A DNA stretch of 64,000 nt from Thalassolituus oleivorans MIL-1 (GTDB lineage: Bacteria; Pseudomonadota; Gammaproteobacteria; Pseudomonadales; Oceanobacteraceae): NCBI RefSeq assembly GCF_000355675.1, contig NC_020888.1, positions 1,754,883 to 1,818,882 on the forward strand, written 5' to 3'. This document shows positions 36,988 through 45,782 of the stretch, piece by piece (within the stretch, counting starts at the first letter, position 1; each line of letters starts with the position of its first letter). Both the position numbers and the translations under genes were made by a program. Under the pieces are notes generated by a model, which saw only the letters and a program-made list of their open reading frames with translations, did not search any database and was not told where the DNA came from.

Positions 36988-37845
36988 ATGAAAAGGCTCA
37001 ATCACTTGGCGTTGCCTCCGACTTCTCGGGGTTTGCTCATCGGCTGTTTAATCGGCTTTGTGTTTACTCTCGCAGCTCAGGCGGAACCGCAAAACCCAGC
37101 CACCTCGTTGCAAGCTGCAACTACTGATGCCAATACATCTTTGAGCATCATTAAAGCAACGGATCGCAATGGCCAACAATCGCAAGCACGAATAGAAAAG
37201 CTTGATGACGCAACGCTGTCACGTTTGGCGGATACTCGCCGAGCACTGGGCGAAGTTGCGCAGTTGCGGTTATACAATCAGCAGATGGCGCTTATCGTTG
37301 CCAACCAGCAAGAAGAACTGGCAGGTTATGATTCGCAGATAGCGGCTATTGATCAAACTGAACAGGGCATATTGCCGCTGATGGTACGCATGATCGACGA
37401 CCTGCAACGCAACACAGAGCAAGGCTTGCCGTTTTCGTTAGATGAACGCCAAAGTCGGATAGCACTGCTGCGGGATATGCTTCAGCGCGCCGATGTATCC
37501 GTTTCAGAAAAATACCGTCGAGTGCTCGAAGCTTTTCAGATTGAACTTGAATACGGACGCACCCTTGAGGCCTATCGCGAACGAGTAGACGGCCAAGCCT
37601 ATGACATGCTCCGAGTCGGTCGAATTGGCTTATATCGTTTAAGCCAGGATCAACAGCAGGCTTGGACTTGGCTTATGAGCAGTAATGGCTGGCGCGAACT
37701 TCCGAGCGACATGCTGGCCGATATTAAGCAAGCCTTTAAGGTCGCGCGCCAAACCACAGCCCCGCAATTAATTACCGTGCCGTTAGCGTCGCCGCTTGTT
37801 CAAAGTGAAGTGGAGAATGCGAACAAGGAGGGCGGTGATGTTTAA
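36988..37845 (+). CDS. DUF3450 family periplasmic coiled-coil protein (TonB2-cluster)
   Basis: About 285 residues: a signal anchor or signal peptide (GLLIGCLIGFVFTLAAQAEP) and then long helical, Gln/Glu-rich coiled-coil sequence (QLRLYNQQMALIVANQQEEL) with the conserved DUF3450 tail (VGRIGLYRLSQDQQQAWTW). This family is the first gene of TtpC-containing TonB2 systems in Vibrio, Shewanella and relatives. The start ATG 36988 is preferred over a TTG at 36952. The last codons overlap the next gene by eight bases. Confidence 0.85.
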   Translation: MKRLNHLALPPTSRGLLIGCLIGFVFTLAAQAEPQNPATSLQAATTDANTSLSIIKATDRNGQQSQARIEKLDDATLSRLADTRRALGEVAQLRLYNQQMALIVANQQEELAGYDSQIAAIDQTEQGILPLMVRMIDDLQRNTEQGLPFSLDERQSRIALLRDMLQRADVSVSEKYRRVLEAFQIELEYGRTLEAYRERVDGQAYDMLRVGRIGLYRLSQDQQQAWTWLMSSNGWRELPSDMLADIKQAFKVARQTTAPQLITVPLASPLVQSEVENANKEGGDV

Positions 37846-39253
37846 GCCATTAGGTCGAGTCACGTCCGCGACTTTATTACTGCTCGGGCTAGCCGGAGTA
37901 ATATCTCCAGCCGTTCAAGCTGCGGATGCTAATGCCGAGAAAATTAGAAGTGCCAATATCGAACTCTTAACCAGTGCCAATCAGTGGCAGGACGCGGAAG
38001 CAGAGATTAATCGTGCACGCGAAGCCGCGTTCAAAGCGGATCTCGCACAGCAAACCGAGTTGCTAGCGGCGGCGAAGCAGGCACTTGCGACTGAAAAAGC
38101 ACGCGCCCAAGCCCTAAAAGAGCAATTCGATAGCAACGACAAAGCTCTGCAAGACGCCGCCGAAGCCCTGCGTTTGCGCACCGGCAACCTTGGCGAAATG
38201 TTTGGTGTGGTGCGCCAAGTCGCAGGGGATCTACACTCAGTTTTAGATACCAGTCTTACCCGCATTGATGGCGACTATCCTGCCGATCTTAATGCGTTGG
38301 CGGCTGCTAAACGCTTGCCCGCAATTCCTGAGCTGGAAGAGCTGTGGCACACCTTTCAACTGGAAGTTACCCGAGCAAGCGAGATTCGCCAGTTAACGGC
38401 ACCGGTCACCTTGCTTGATGGCACAACGGCTCAGCAGGCTGTCGTGCGTTTTGGTACTTTCAATGTGGTTACTGATCCGCAGGCCAAAAAACCTGGTTAT
38501 CTATTGTGGGATGACGAGTTAAAGCAACTGTCGCAGCCTGCGCAACAACCTGATGAAGCAAATTTACTCAGCGATTATCCGCTGAGCGCATCGAATGGTT
38601 TTGCAGCCGTCGCACTTGATCCAAGTCGAGGTGCCTTGCTTGGGTTGTCGATGGACGCCCCAACTTGGAAACAACGAATTCAGCAGGGCGGCGAGGTTGG
38701 CTACCTGATTCTTGTCATAGGTGCAGCTGGTGTTTTGTTGGCGTTGTGGCGCATTGCCATGCTGGGATTGATAGGTCGTGGCGTCAGTAAGCAGCGAGCG
38801 AATATGCTCACTCCAACCGCCGACAACGCCCTTGGGCGCGTCTTGTTAGTCGCAAAAGATATACCGCTTAATCACGATGCCGAGTTAATCGAAGCGCGCT
38901 TGAACGAAGCCGTTTTACGCGAGCTGCCGGCATTAGAGCGCGGCCAATCCATTATTAAATTATTAGCAGGCATTGCACCCTTGCTCGGTTTGCTCGGTAC
39001 CGTAACCGGTATGATCGCAACGTTTCAAGCGATTACCACCTACGGTACTGGGGATGCCAAGCTGATGGCTGCCGGGATTTCCCAAGCCTTGATCACCACC
39101 GTACTCGGCTTAGTTGTCGCCATTCCTTTATTGCTAATGCACAACTGGGTTGCCTCGCGCAGCCGTGCTTTAGTGCAAGTTTTGGATGAACAATCAGCAG
39201 GACTCATGGCCGAAGCGTTAGAGAAATCAAACGAGAAATCGCATGTTGCCTGA
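37838..39253 (+). CDS. TtpC-like MotA/TolQ/ExbB proton-channel protein with long periplasmic domain
   Basis: About 471 residues. A signal sequence (to about VQAAD), a 240-residue periplasmic coiled-coil domain (AEIEINRAREAAFKADLAQQ-type sequence), then three transmembrane helices of the ExbB fold with GIAPLLGLLGTVTGMIATFQ and GISQALITTVLGLVVAIPLL, the conserved proton-channel core. In Vibrio the TtpC protein is needed for TonB2 function in addition to ExbB2 and ExbD2. AAGGAGGG lies just upstream of ATG 37838, and the frame opening at 37796 has no such site. It overlaps exbB by eleven bases. Confidence 0.88.
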   Translation: MFKPLGRVTSATLLLLGLAGVISPAVQAADANAEKIRSANIELLTSANQWQDAEAEINRAREAAFKADLAQQTELLAAAKQALATEKARAQALKEQFDSNDKALQDAAEALRLRTGNLGEMFGVVRQVAGDLHSVLDTSLTRIDGDYPADLNALAAAKRLPAIPELEELWHTFQLEVTRASEIRQLTAPVTLLDGTTAQQAVVRFGTFNVVTDPQAKKPGYLLWDDELKQLSQPAQQPDEANLLSDYPLSASNGFAAVALDPSRGALLGLSMDAPTWKQRIQQGGEVGYLILVIGAAGVLLALWRIAMLGLIGRGVSKQRANMLTPTADNALGRVLLVAKDIPLNHDAELIEARLNEAVLRELPALERGQSIIKLLAGIAPLLGLLGTVTGMIATFQAITTYGTGDAKLMAAGISQALITTVLGLVVAIPLLLMHNWVASRSRALVQVLDEQSAGLMAEALEKSNEKSHVA

Positions 39254-39785
39254 GTGGTTGACCGAGTTTATCGGCCGCGGCGGCTTTGTCTTATATGGCG
39301 TGCTATTGGCTGCATTGCTGTTGTGGAGTTTGATTTTAGAACGCCTATGGTTTTTCTATCGCGATCAACCACGGTTAATGCGGCAATTGGAACAGCGCTG
39401 GCAGCAACGAGGCGAGCATCAAAGCTGGCAGGCGCGACGTATTCGTCAATATTGGTTAAGCGAGTTTCGCGCACAGGGCGAGCGGTGGCTGTCGCTAATT
39501 GCCGTGCTGATAGCGGTGTGCCCACTACTGGGATTGTTGGGAACAGTGACCGGCATGATTAGTGTATTTGATGTGCTTGCGGTAACTGGAACGGGCAATG
39601 CGAGGGCGATGGCCTCCGGCATTTCTCAAGCTACATTGCCGACGATGGCGGGCTTGGTAGTGGCCTTGTCGGGCTTGTATTTTAAATCTCGATTTTCGCG
39701 TTTGAGTACTCGTAACGAGCGGCATCTGAACGAACGCTTAAGTTCGCACCAAGGACTAGAACTGAGGAGCGGCAATCATGGCTAA
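39243..39785 (+). CDS. exbB: ExbB/TolQ-type proton channel subunit
   Basis: 180 residues, three transmembrane spans with the core VCPLLGLLGTVTGMISVFDVL and ASGISQATLPTMAGLVVAL. The short cytoplasmic loop is typical of ExbB2 forms. It forms the proton-driven motor with ExbD. It overlaps the TtpC-like gene upstream and exbD downstream by eight bases. Confidence 0.9.
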   Translation: MLPEWLTEFIGRGGFVLYGVLLAALLLWSLILERLWFFYRDQPRLMRQLEQRWQQRGEHQSWQARRIRQYWLSEFRAQGERWLSLIAVLIAVCPLLGLLGTVTGMISVFDVLAVTGTGNARAMASGISQATLPTMAGLVVALSGLYFKSRFSRLSTRNERHLNERLSSHQGLELRSGNHG

Positions 39786-40185
39786 ACGTCACGTTAATAA
39801 CGATATCGACGGCGCGGATATTGATATCACGCCAATGCTCGATATCGTCTTTATCATGCTGATCTTTTTTATTGTCACGACCTCATTTGTAAAAGAGTCC
39901 GGCATCTCGGTTAATCGCCCCAGTGCAGAAACTGCCGAACAAAAAACGGGTAGCAATTTATTGGTTGCGATTCGTGCCAATGGCGAAATTTGGATCGATC
40001 GGCGCGTGGTTGATGTGCGCTCTGTTAGGGCGAATATCGAACGCATGAAGGCCGATAACCCCGAAGGCGCTGCAATTATTCAAGCAGATGAGTTTGCCCC
40101 TAGCGGCTTGCTAGTAAAAGTGATGGACCAAATTCGATTGGCCGGAATAACTAATATCTCTATTGCTGCACGAGAAGCCCCCTAA
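39778..40185 (+). CDS. exbD: ExbD/TolR-type subunit
   Basis: 135 residues: one N-terminal transmembrane helix with the essential Asp in DITPMLDIVFIMLIFFIVT and a periplasmic domain (GSNLLVAIRANGEIWIDRR). It works with ExbB in converting proton-motive force to TonB movement. Its stop overlaps the tonB start by one base. Confidence 0.92.
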   Translation: MAKRHVNNDIDGADIDITPMLDIVFIMLIFFIVTTSFVKESGISVNRPSAETAEQKTGSNLLVAIRANGEIWIDRRVVDVRSVRANIERMKADNPEGAAIIQADEFAPSGLLVKVMDQIRLAGITNISIAAREAP

Positions 40186-40814
40186 TGGTGATTGGTTGGT
40201 TGCGAATCCCATTGGCTCTGCTGGCAGGAGCGTTGGTTGTCGCTGGTTTGTTTTGGTTGATGAGCCGTATGGTGCTTGCGCCTGAACAAACCTACGAGCG
40301 TGCCGATAACTCAGCGCAAATCAACTTTATCAGACAGCAAAACGATAGCCAGACCCGCACTCGCCAGCGCGAATTGCCGCCGCCACCGGCGGATGCACCA
40401 CCACCAAGACCACCGTTAGCCACCGCGCAAACATTAACGCCGCCGACTCAGGCCTTGGTTAATATGCCGCAAATCACTCCATCTTTCGTGGTGGGTGTTG
40501 GTTCTATTGGTGACGCCAGTATTGCCGGATTTGGAATAGGTGATTCTGATGCCATGCCATTGGTGCGCATGCCTGCCACCTATCCCGCTAAGGCGAAAAT
40601 GCGCGGCATCGAAGGCTACGTGACGGCGCGTTTGAGTATTGGTGTTGATGGCTCAGTTACTCAGGTTGAGGTTGTTAAAGCTGAACCCGCCGGTATTTTT
40701 GAGCGTGAAGCGATTCGCGCTATGTATCGCTACAAGTTCAAGCCCAAAGTGGTCGATGGTGTTGCTGTAGAGCAACAGGCCACACAAACCATCGACTTTA
40801 TACAGAGCAAATAA
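40185..40814 (+). CDS. tonB: TonB-like energy transducer
   Basis: 209 residues: one transmembrane anchor (IPLALLAGALVVAGLFWLM), a proline-rich spacer (ELPPPPADAPPPRPPLA, short) and the C-terminal TonB domain (YPAKAKMRGIEGYVTARLSI, ending YKFKPKVVDGVAVEQ). The spacer is short, as in TonB2 proteins, so it may need the TtpC-like and DUF3450 proteins to span the periplasm. Confidence 0.92.
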   Translation: MVIGWLRIPLALLAGALVVAGLFWLMSRMVLAPEQTYERADNSAQINFIRQQNDSQTRTRQRELPPPPADAPPPRPPLATAQTLTPPTQALVNMPQITPSFVVGVGSIGDASIAGFGIGDSDAMPLVRMPATYPAKAKMRGIEGYVTARLSIGVDGSVTQVEVVKAEPAGIFEREAIRAMYRYKFKPKVVDGVAVEQQATQTIDFIQSK

Positions 40815-40816
40815 CG

Positions 40817-42061
40817 ATGCATATTCGAACTTTACGATACGCACTCCTATCCATGCTGCTGTTTCTTAGCCTGAGCGAATCCGCCGTGGCTGATTCGCTA
40901 TCGCCTGCAACGTATCGCACTCTGGAACAAGTGCAAACGGCAATGACTGACGGTGATTGGTCGGGTGCAGACCGTGTTCTCGAAGAATTAATTAAAGACT
41001 TGAATCCCGGGTTGGGTTTGGCATTGAGCTACCAGATGCAAGCACAAATCTCGTTAGCACAAGAACGCATGACTGATGCTGAGCAATCGTTAGAAAATGC
41101 CTTGGCTTTGGACGCCTTGCCGCCAGATCAACAGCTCAACCTTAGTAGTAATTTGGCCCAGATTTATTTGGCAGGCCAAGAAAGGAGAGAGCAGCGCACT
41201 AAAAAGGCTGAAAGCCTACTATTTAAGGCTATTGCCACTGCCGAGAGTCAGGCCACAGCCGTTCCTCCGTCCACCTTTGCGCTGTTGGCGATTTGTCTGC
41301 AAATACAACAGCGCTATGGCGAGTCCATTCCTTGGCTTAATAAAGCTATCAATACCCAAGCTGCTCTACAGAAGCTACCGGAAGGAAACTGGTTGGTGAT
41401 GCTGGCCTCAGCCTTGTACCAAACGAAAAGTTACAACAAGGCCGCGCAGGCGCTAGGGCAACTCACAACTCTTAAGCCGAATAACGAGAATTACTGGCTA
41501 CAGCGCGCATCTATGTATCAACTGCTAGAGCAGCCACAGCAGCAGTTGGCGGTGTTAGAGTTAGCCTATGCTGGCGGTTATCTAACCCAGGAAAGCTCAT
41601 TGATTGCTTTGGCGCAATTGCTTATTGCGCAAGGTGTGCCGGAACGAGCTGCACGGTTACTGCAACAATGGTTGGCGGATAACGACAAGAATTTAACCGT
41701 GAGCGATAGCGAAGCTAATATGAAATTGCTGGCAACCGCGTGGCAACTTGGGCGCGAAGATGACGATGCCGCCATCGTGTTAAGCCAAGCAGCGATCAAA
41801 ACCAATGAACCGCAACTGGCGTTTTATGCCATGCAACTTGCGGTGCGCAGCAGTGATTGCATAGCAGCTGAAGGTTTTCTCAGTCAAGCGCAGGAATTGG
41901 GCCTTGATTCCAACAAAAAAGGTGATGGTCTTCTATTGGTTGGCGGCTGCGCCTTTGACAACGGCGACAAAAACACCGCTCGCCGCTATTTCCAGCAAGC
42001 GCTAGGGGTGGCAGGTAGCGCGGTTGTAGCCCAGCAGTGGCTAGCTTATTTACCTGAATAA
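40817..42061 (+). CDS. TPR-repeat protein of the TonB2 cluster
   Basis: 414 residues with a signal peptide (MLLFLSLSESAVADS) and at least five tetratricopeptide units (for example ALSYQMQAQISLAQERMTDA and NYWLQRASMYQLLEQPQQQL). TPR proteins close the six-gene TtpC/TonB2 cluster in Vibrio and Shewanella and are presumed scaffolds in the periplasm. It starts three bases after tonB. Confidence 0.85.
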   Translation: MHIRTLRYALLSMLLFLSLSESAVADSLSPATYRTLEQVQTAMTDGDWSGADRVLEELIKDLNPGLGLALSYQMQAQISLAQERMTDAEQSLENALALDALPPDQQLNLSSNLAQIYLAGQERREQRTKKAESLLFKAIATAESQATAVPPSTFALLAICLQIQQRYGESIPWLNKAINTQAALQKLPEGNWLVMLASALYQTKSYNKAAQALGQLTTLKPNNENYWLQRASMYQLLEQPQQQLAVLELAYAGGYLTQESSLIALAQLLIAQGVPERAARLLQQWLADNDKNLTVSDSEANMKLLATAWQLGREDDDAAIVLSQAAIKTNEPQLAFYAMQLAVRSSDCIAAEGFLSQAQELGLDSNKKGDGLLLVGGCAFDNGDKNTARRYFQQALGVAGSAVVAQQWLAYLPE

Positions 42062-42225
42062 GCCAAAACACTACGGGAATCGCCCAAAACGATACGTCTG
42101 TCATATTGCAAATACTGCGACTTAGGGAACGTCTACATTGCGTAGATTACAAATTTTAACAAAATTGGTAATATCGCCTGAGTTTAGTCAATTGTCTTTG
42201 TCGTGTTGCAATAAATGGATGTTCT

Positions 42226-44412
42226 ATGAATCAAACTCGTCAACTCCTGCTTTTGGGCGTCTGCACACTGGTCCTTACCGCTTGTGGTGGTGACGATAAC
42301 AATGCAGCTGACTCAACCATGATTATCGCGCCCACTCCAGACCCATCTGCGCAAAATCCTGATAGCGACGGTGATGGCGTTCCTGACGAGTTAGATGCCT
42401 TTCCCAATGATGCAAGTGAAAGCAAAGATACCGACGGTGATGGCGTTGGCGATCTTGCCGATGCATTCCCTAATGACGCCAAAGAAACCCTAGACAGCGA
42501 TGGCGACGGTGTAGGCGACAATGCTGATGCGTTCCCTAACGACGCTACTGAAACTAAAGATACCGATGGTGACGGCGTAGGGAACATTGCAGATCAACTC
42601 CCTTTTAACGCTTCCGAAACCATAGATAGCGACGGCGATGGCGTTGGCGACAATGGGGATGCATTTCCAAGCGACGCTAGCGAATGGGCGGACACTGATG
42701 GGGATGGTGTTGGCGACAACTCGGATGTCTTCCCTGCAGATCCGTTGGAGACGGTTGATGCCGATATGGACGGTATCGGCGACAACTCAGATATATTCCC
42801 CAATGATTCAAGTGAGTGGGGCGATAGCGATATGGATGGTGTTGGTGATAACACCGATGCATTCCCTAACGACTCTGCTGAAACAACTGACACTGATGGC
42901 GACGGGGTTGGCGATAACTCAGACGTGTTCCCAGATGACAATACCGAGTGGGCTGATAGTGATACGGACGGTACTGGCGATAACGCCGATGCGTTTCCAG
43001 ATGACCCGCTAGAAACTGCCGACTCTGATAGTGATGGAGTTGGCGATAATTCAGACGTGTTCCCAGATGACAACACCGAGTGGGCTGATAGTGATACGGA
43101 CGGCACTGGTGATAACGCTGATGCCTTTCCCAACGATGCAACCGAAACACTAGATTCAGATGGTGATGGTGTGGGTGATAACGCCGATGTATTTCCAAAC
43201 GACAGCACCGAAATAACCGACCTCGATAACGATGGTGTTGGTGATAATGCCGATGTTGATAACAACAATAACGGCATTATTGATGTTGCGACCTTAGAGC
43301 AGCTGGACTGGATAAGAAATCAACCCGACGGAACTGGTCGTAATAAAGGTGATGGCCCAAGCGCGGCGGGTTGTCCTGGCAGTGTATGCAATGGATACGA
43401 ACTTACGAGTGATTTAGATTTTGATACTAACGGCAATGGCGTATTGGATTCAGGTGATAGTTACTACGATCCTTTAGGCGACGGATCTAATTTAGGCTGG
43501 TCTCCGATCGGTAATTTTGCAACGCCATTTACTGCTAGCTTCAATGGTAATGGCTTTGAAATTCGCAACCTCTATATTAATCGACCAAATCAAGATGACG
43601 TTGGCCTGTTTGGTTATGTGAGCGGAGCAACGCTCCTTAGCGTCGCGCTTACCGGTGATTTAATGAGTGTTTCTGGCCATGATTATGTCGGTGCTTTAAC
43701 TGGCGGGGCATATTATTCAGCTCAAATTTCAAACTGCCACTCAACGGGTGCTGTTATCGGAAATGATGCTGTTGGTGGCTTAGCCGGAGACGTCGAATAT
43801 TCAACCGTGGTTAAGCAAAGTTATGCGATAGGTGATGTTACTGGTCGTGATTATGTTGGTGGTTTAATAGGCATGGTTTATGAATCGGTTCAGGTGAGCA
43901 CCAGTTATGCTGCTGGCGCCGTGACAGGCAGTTCGTTTGTTGGTGGTGTTGTCGGTTATATCGAAAACTCCCTACTAAATAGTGGTTACGCAAGCGGTTC
44001 TGTGACTGGTGACGACAATGTCGGCGGTTTAGTTGGAACTACGTATAACGCTGGCAATATCAGTAGCAATTACGCTGCTGGCGCTGTGTCGGGTACTTAC
44101 CGTGTTGGTGGATTGATTGGTTACGCCAGTGAATTTACCCTAAGCTCAAGCTATTGGGCCACCGACGCAACAGGTCAGGCATCTGGTGTAGGGCTTGATT
44201 ACAAGGATGAAGGCATTATTACCGAAACTCTTGGAGCAACGGTTGCGCAGCTTGAGTGCCCAGAAGCCGCAGACGACATAGGCTGTTTAGTTGGTAAAAC
44301 GCTCTACTATGGCTGGGGCGCAATCGACGAGGACAATAATGGTGCGACGGCTGCAATAACTCCTTGGGTTTTTGGTTCGGATTTAGATTTGCCGGTATTA
44401 CAGGCTAATTGA
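42226..44412 (+). CDS. Lipoprotein with thrombospondin type-3 and GLUG repeats
   Basis: 728 residues. The lipobox is VLTACGG (Cys20), followed by a Ser/Pro/Asp linker. Residues 46 to about 345 hold about fourteen 22-residue thrombospondin type-3 repeats of the form DxDGDGVGDNADAFPNDATE, a rigid calcium-binding stalk. Then come a spacer and, from about 485 to 650, several GLUG-type repeats (VGGLVG, GDYVGGLIG-like units with ISNCHSTGAV, VQVSTSYAAGAVTG) that form a beta-helix in adhesin-like proteins. It is likely a calcium-stiffened cell-surface protein anchored in the outer membrane. It lies after the TonB cluster but is separated by 164 bases. Confidence 0.85.
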   Translation: MNQTRQLLLLGVCTLVLTACGGDDNNAADSTMIIAPTPDPSAQNPDSDGDGVPDELDAFPNDASESKDTDGDGVGDLADAFPNDAKETLDSDGDGVGDNADAFPNDATETKDTDGDGVGNIADQLPFNASETIDSDGDGVGDNGDAFPSDASEWADTDGDGVGDNSDVFPADPLETVDADMDGIGDNSDIFPNDSSEWGDSDMDGVGDNTDAFPNDSAETTDTDGDGVGDNSDVFPDDNTEWADSDTDGTGDNADAFPDDPLETADSDSDGVGDNSDVFPDDNTEWADSDTDGTGDNADAFPNDATETLDSDGDGVGDNADVFPNDSTEITDLDNDGVGDNADVDNNNNGIIDVATLEQLDWIRNQPDGTGRNKGDGPSAAGCPGSVCNGYELTSDLDFDTNGNGVLDSGDSYYDPLGDGSNLGWSPIGNFATPFTASFNGNGFEIRNLYINRPNQDDVGLFGYVSGATLLSVALTGDLMSVSGHDYVGALTGGAYYSAQISNCHSTGAVIGNDAVGGLAGDVEYSTVVKQSYAIGDVTGRDYVGGLIGMVYESVQVSTSYAAGAVTGSSFVGGVVGYIENSLLNSGYASGSVTGDDNVGGLVGTTYNAGNISSNYAAGAVSGTYRVGGLIGYASEFTLSSSYWATDATGQASGVGLDYKDEGIITETLGATVAQLECPEAADDIGCLVGKTLYYGWGAIDEDNNGATAAITPWVFGSDLDLPVLQAN
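42361..43260 (+). repeat. Tandem 66-bp repeats encoding thrombospondin type-3 units
   Basis: About fourteen diverged in-frame 66-base units. A segment of about 90 bases from 42911 recurs at 43043, 132 bases (two units) later, nearly unchanged, which shows a recent two-unit duplication. Confidence 0.8.
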
Positions 44413-44458
44413 TTTAACGTTTAGGTTAATAAAGCTAGTGTCATTACTGATAAAAAAA

Positions 44459-44482
44459 AGGCTGCGATTGCAGCCTCTTTTT
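44459..44482. terminator. Bidirectional terminator between the lipoprotein gene and xthA
   Basis: AGGCTGC (44459-44465) pairs with GCAGCCT (44470-44476), with a run of A before and CTTTTTT after it. It serves both convergent genes. Confidence 0.85.
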
Positions 44483-44512
44483 TATTGAATTGAATTTTAA
44501 AATCAATAGATG

Positions 44513-45325
44513 TTATTCGAATTTCGACCAAATCGGCGCATGATCGGAAGGCTTTTCTGTGCCGCGAATATCATAACTAACACCCGCCGCCGTGCAAGCT
44601 TGATGCAGTGGCTCGGTAACCAAGATGTGATCAATACGCAGGCCGCGTTTTGGTGTGTCCTCAAACCCTTTTGAGCGGTAATCAAACCAGCTAAAAGTGT
44701 CATTGCTGGTAGGGTAGTGCTTACGGTAAGAATCTTTTAAACCCCAGGCTAATAAGCGTTCGTACCATTCACGTTCTTCTGGTTGAAAACTGCATTTGCC
44801 GGTTTTTAACCAACGCTTGCGGTTCGCGTCACCGATACCTATGTCGTTGTCTTCAGGCGAAATATTCATATCACCCATAATTAAAACACGATCTGTCGGC
44901 GTGAACTTTTCATCCAGATAGCGCATTAAATCGGCATAAAACGCGCGTTTAGCAGGGAACTTAGTTTCATGATCAATGCTTTCCCCCTGCGGGAAATAGC
45001 CATTGATGATATGCCACAATTCACCATCAATTCGGAAGGCCGCATGGATCACACGGCGTTGTGCATCCTCATCGGCCCACGGCCAACCTTTCTGCACAAA
45101 CTCAGGCGCTTGCTTACTTAATAACGCCACGCCGTAATGACTCTTCTGGCCAAAGAACTCAGCGTGATAACCCAGCGCCTCGATATCTGCCAAGGGGAAT
45201 ACTTCATCGTGAGCCTTAGTCTCTTGAAGGCCAATAACATCGGGGGCTAACTGATCACGAATGGCTTCTAGTTGATGCGGACGAGCACGCACACCATTGA
45301 TATTAAAACTTACAATCTTGGCCAT
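44513..45325 (-). CDS. xthA: Exodeoxyribonuclease III
   Basis: AP endonuclease and 3'-5' exonuclease for base-excision repair, 270 residues. [21 protein letters not shown] at the start, the metal-ligand Glu in [10 protein letters not shown], the DxN of [11 protein letters not shown], and the catalytic His in [12 protein letters not shown] are all present. It stands alone on the minus strand. Confidence 0.95.
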   Translation of the reverse strand: MAKIVSFNINGVRARPHQLEAIRDQLAPDVIGLQETKAHDEVFPLADIEALGYHAEFFGQKSHYGVALLSKQAPEFVQKGWPWADEDAQRRVIHAAFRIDGELWHIINGYFPQGESIDHETKFPAKRAFYADLMRYLDEKFTPTDRVLIMGDMNISPEDNDIGIGDANRKRWLKTGKCSFQPEEREWYERLLAWGLKDSYRKHYPTSNDTFSWFDYRSKGFEDTPKRGLRIDHILVTEPLHQACTAAGVSYDIRGTEKPSDHAPIWSKFE

Positions 45326-45641
45326 TAGACGATCCTTAAATTTCTAAGGCCATGATGATAGGAATAACTACGTCAGAATGGAACCGTTAGTTGGGTAGTG
45401 GTTTTGGAAGTGTTTTAGTATTTGATGCTTTTGAGGGGCGGCTTAGTCGGTTTATCGCATAACTAGATTGCTATATGAAAACAATGATTGGATTTTTTAC
45501 TATACCGCGAGCGTTGCGGGCGCTTTTCAAAATTGTGCCAGATAGGTATCCTCTATGCCTTCTTACAATAATCAATAAACTGAACAAAACGACCTGCCAT
45601 TTTCTTTATGGCAAGAGTCGACACCATCGACAAGGGACTAA
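45326..45641. other. Intergenic stretch upstream of the unknown two-gene module
   Basis: About 315 A+T-rich bases without a supported gene. A plus-strand 90-codon frame that begins at 45475 has no motif upstream of 45646. AGGGA at 45633-45637 is a good ribosome site for the ATG at 45646 (see the next gene). Confidence 0.4.
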
Positions 45642-45782
45642 CGCGATGAACTTAGTAAAATCCTCTCAAGGATTGCAACTCAATACCCCAGGAATTGGCA
45701 AAACCCTCGTTTTACCCCAAACACCGAAGATGATGCTCTTATTCTAGAAAGAGCTGCCAAAGAAGGGTACTACTACCCGCTA

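Noticed and set aside
42240-43277. Minus-strand Ser/Pro-rich frames opposite the thrombospondin repeats
   Set aside because: These frames only mirror the 66-base repeats of the plus-strand lipoprotein; no start signals or motifs.
45475-45747. 90-codon plus-strand frame upstream of the unknown module
   Set aside because: The first 57 codons show no family-like sequence; only the part after 45646 overlaps the true gene, out of frame.
45646-45747. Programmed frameshifting as the explanation of the module's broken start
   Set aside because: No X-XXY-YYZ slippery heptamer is found in the overlap, so a missing base is simpler.
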